Below, piece after piece: positions 5,350 through 5,679 of a stretch of 5,679 nucleotides of DNA. How positions within the stretch are numbered: position 1 is the stretch's first letter; every line of letters begins with the position of its first letter. Both the position numbers and the translations under genes were made by a program. Below the pieces are notes generated by a model. It made no database searches. It worked only from the letters and a program-made list of their open reading frames with translations, and was not told the origin of the DNA. The DNA comes from Trueperaceae bacterium (GTDB lineage Bacteria; Deinococcota; Deinococci; Deinococcales; Trueperaceae): positions 1 to 5,679 of the forward strand of contig SKSV01000050.1 in assembly GCA_007122815.1 (NCBI GenBank), in the 5' to 3' direction.

Positions 5350-5679
5350 TCAGAGATCGGGGAGCACCTCGCGCACCAGTCTACGGAAGCGCTCGCCTAC
5401 GCGCTCAGCCATGCGCAGCACGTCGTCACCGTGGGCGTGCTCGCGGCTCTCGGGCAAGGCCATGTCCGTAACCGCCGCGATGCCCAGCACGCGCATCCCG
5501 AGGTGCCGTGCCATGGCCACCTCGTGGACCGTCGACATGCCGATGACGTCGGCCCCCCAGAGGCGGTAGGCGCGCAGCTCGGCGCGCGTAGCGTACGCGG
5601 GGCCGAGGATGGCGAGGTAGACGCCTTCGTGCAGCGGTTCGTGGAGCTGCCGCGCAGCCTCCCGAGCCAACACCAGGTA
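5350..5679 (-). CDS. Purine nucleoside phosphorylase family protein, C-terminal part (runs off right edge)
   Basis: The trimeric PNP/MTAP family cleaves purine nucleosides with phosphate to give the free base and ribose 1-phosphate, for purine salvage. The last 109 residues are present; full-length enzymes are about 270-290. The segments AREAARQLHEPLHEGVYL, LGPAYATRAEL, GADVIGMSTVHEVAMARH and GMRVLGIAAVTD align without gaps to this family. Two positions differ from typical guanosine/inosine-specific PNPs. The Glu of Y/F-E-T (human Glu201) is Ala, codon 5592-5590. The Asn of I-T-N (human Asn243) is Asp, codon 5466-5464, as in methylthioadenosine phosphorylases. WGADVI also resembles MTAP, while MSTV is PNP-like (MTAP has MTTV). 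Substrate could therefore be an adenine nucleoside or a broad range. I leave out a symbol because punA, deoD or mtnP would each claim more than the fragment shows. It precedes yggS in the same direction. Confidence 0.9.
   Translation of the reverse strand, partial: YLVLAREAARQLHEPLHEGVYLAILGPAYATRAELRAYRLWGADVIGMSTVHEVAMARHLGMRVLGIAAVTDMALPESREHAHGDDVLRMAERVGERFRRLVREVLPDL

Noticed and set aside
1..5679. Search by eye for a new defence, mobile or CRISPR-like system
   Set aside because: All coding space is taken by known housekeeping families; there are no repeat-spacer arrays, terminal repeats, integrase or toxin-antitoxin pairs.

Overview
The window is high-GC bacterial chromosome, almost entirely coding, with seven recognisable housekeeping genes in three transcription blocks. 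I see no mobile element, RNA gene, CRISPR array or phage-like sequence. The organism is most likely a member of the Deinococcota, perhaps a Truepera-type lineage rather than Deinococcus itself. This rests on two things: the RecF carries an SRGE ABC signature and a PQAIVTGTE C-terminal motif that I remember from Deinococcus radiodurans RecF, and three genes have a TANNNT -10-like hexamer 5-6 bases before the start codon, the pattern described for leaderless Deinococcus promoters. The assignment is an inference, not a search result.

Layout. Block 1 (minus strand, 2832 down to 1) is a tight operon: recF, a long dciA/DUF721 gene, and the 5' part of gpmI, which runs off the left edge. recF and dciA overlap by 11 bases and dciA and gpmI by 4 (ATGA). 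Block 2 (plus strand, 2903-4604) is sufS then sufU, the cysteine desulfurase and its zinc-dependent sulfur-transfer partner. Blocks 1 and 2 diverge from a roughly 70-base control region (2833-2902) that holds a perfect 8+1+8 palindrome. Block 3 (minus strand, 5679 down to 4650) is the 3' end of a purine nucleoside phosphorylase-family gene followed by yggS. It converges on sufU across a 45-base gap with a 10-bp tandem repeat and a possible hairpin.

How the genes work together. recF (gap repair, RecFOR pathway) and dciA (replicative helicase loading) form a replication/repair pair that is translationally coupled to glycolytic phosphoglycerate mutase. SufS and SufU start Fe-S cluster assembly; the SufBCD scaffold is not in view. 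YggS buffers pyridoxal phosphate, the cofactor SufS needs, but the two are in opposing transcription units, so this link is only suggestive.

The points most worth checking are: the phosphorylase, whose two main base-specificity positions read Ala and Asp instead of Glu and Asn and so predict altered purine preference; the DciA C-terminal extension with a CX2C-X22-CX2C putative zinc site; the palindrome in the divergent promoter region; the three leaderless-type promoter candidates; and the YggS reading frame, which looks homologous about ten codons upstream of its first usable start codon. I do not see a wholly new multi-gene system here.
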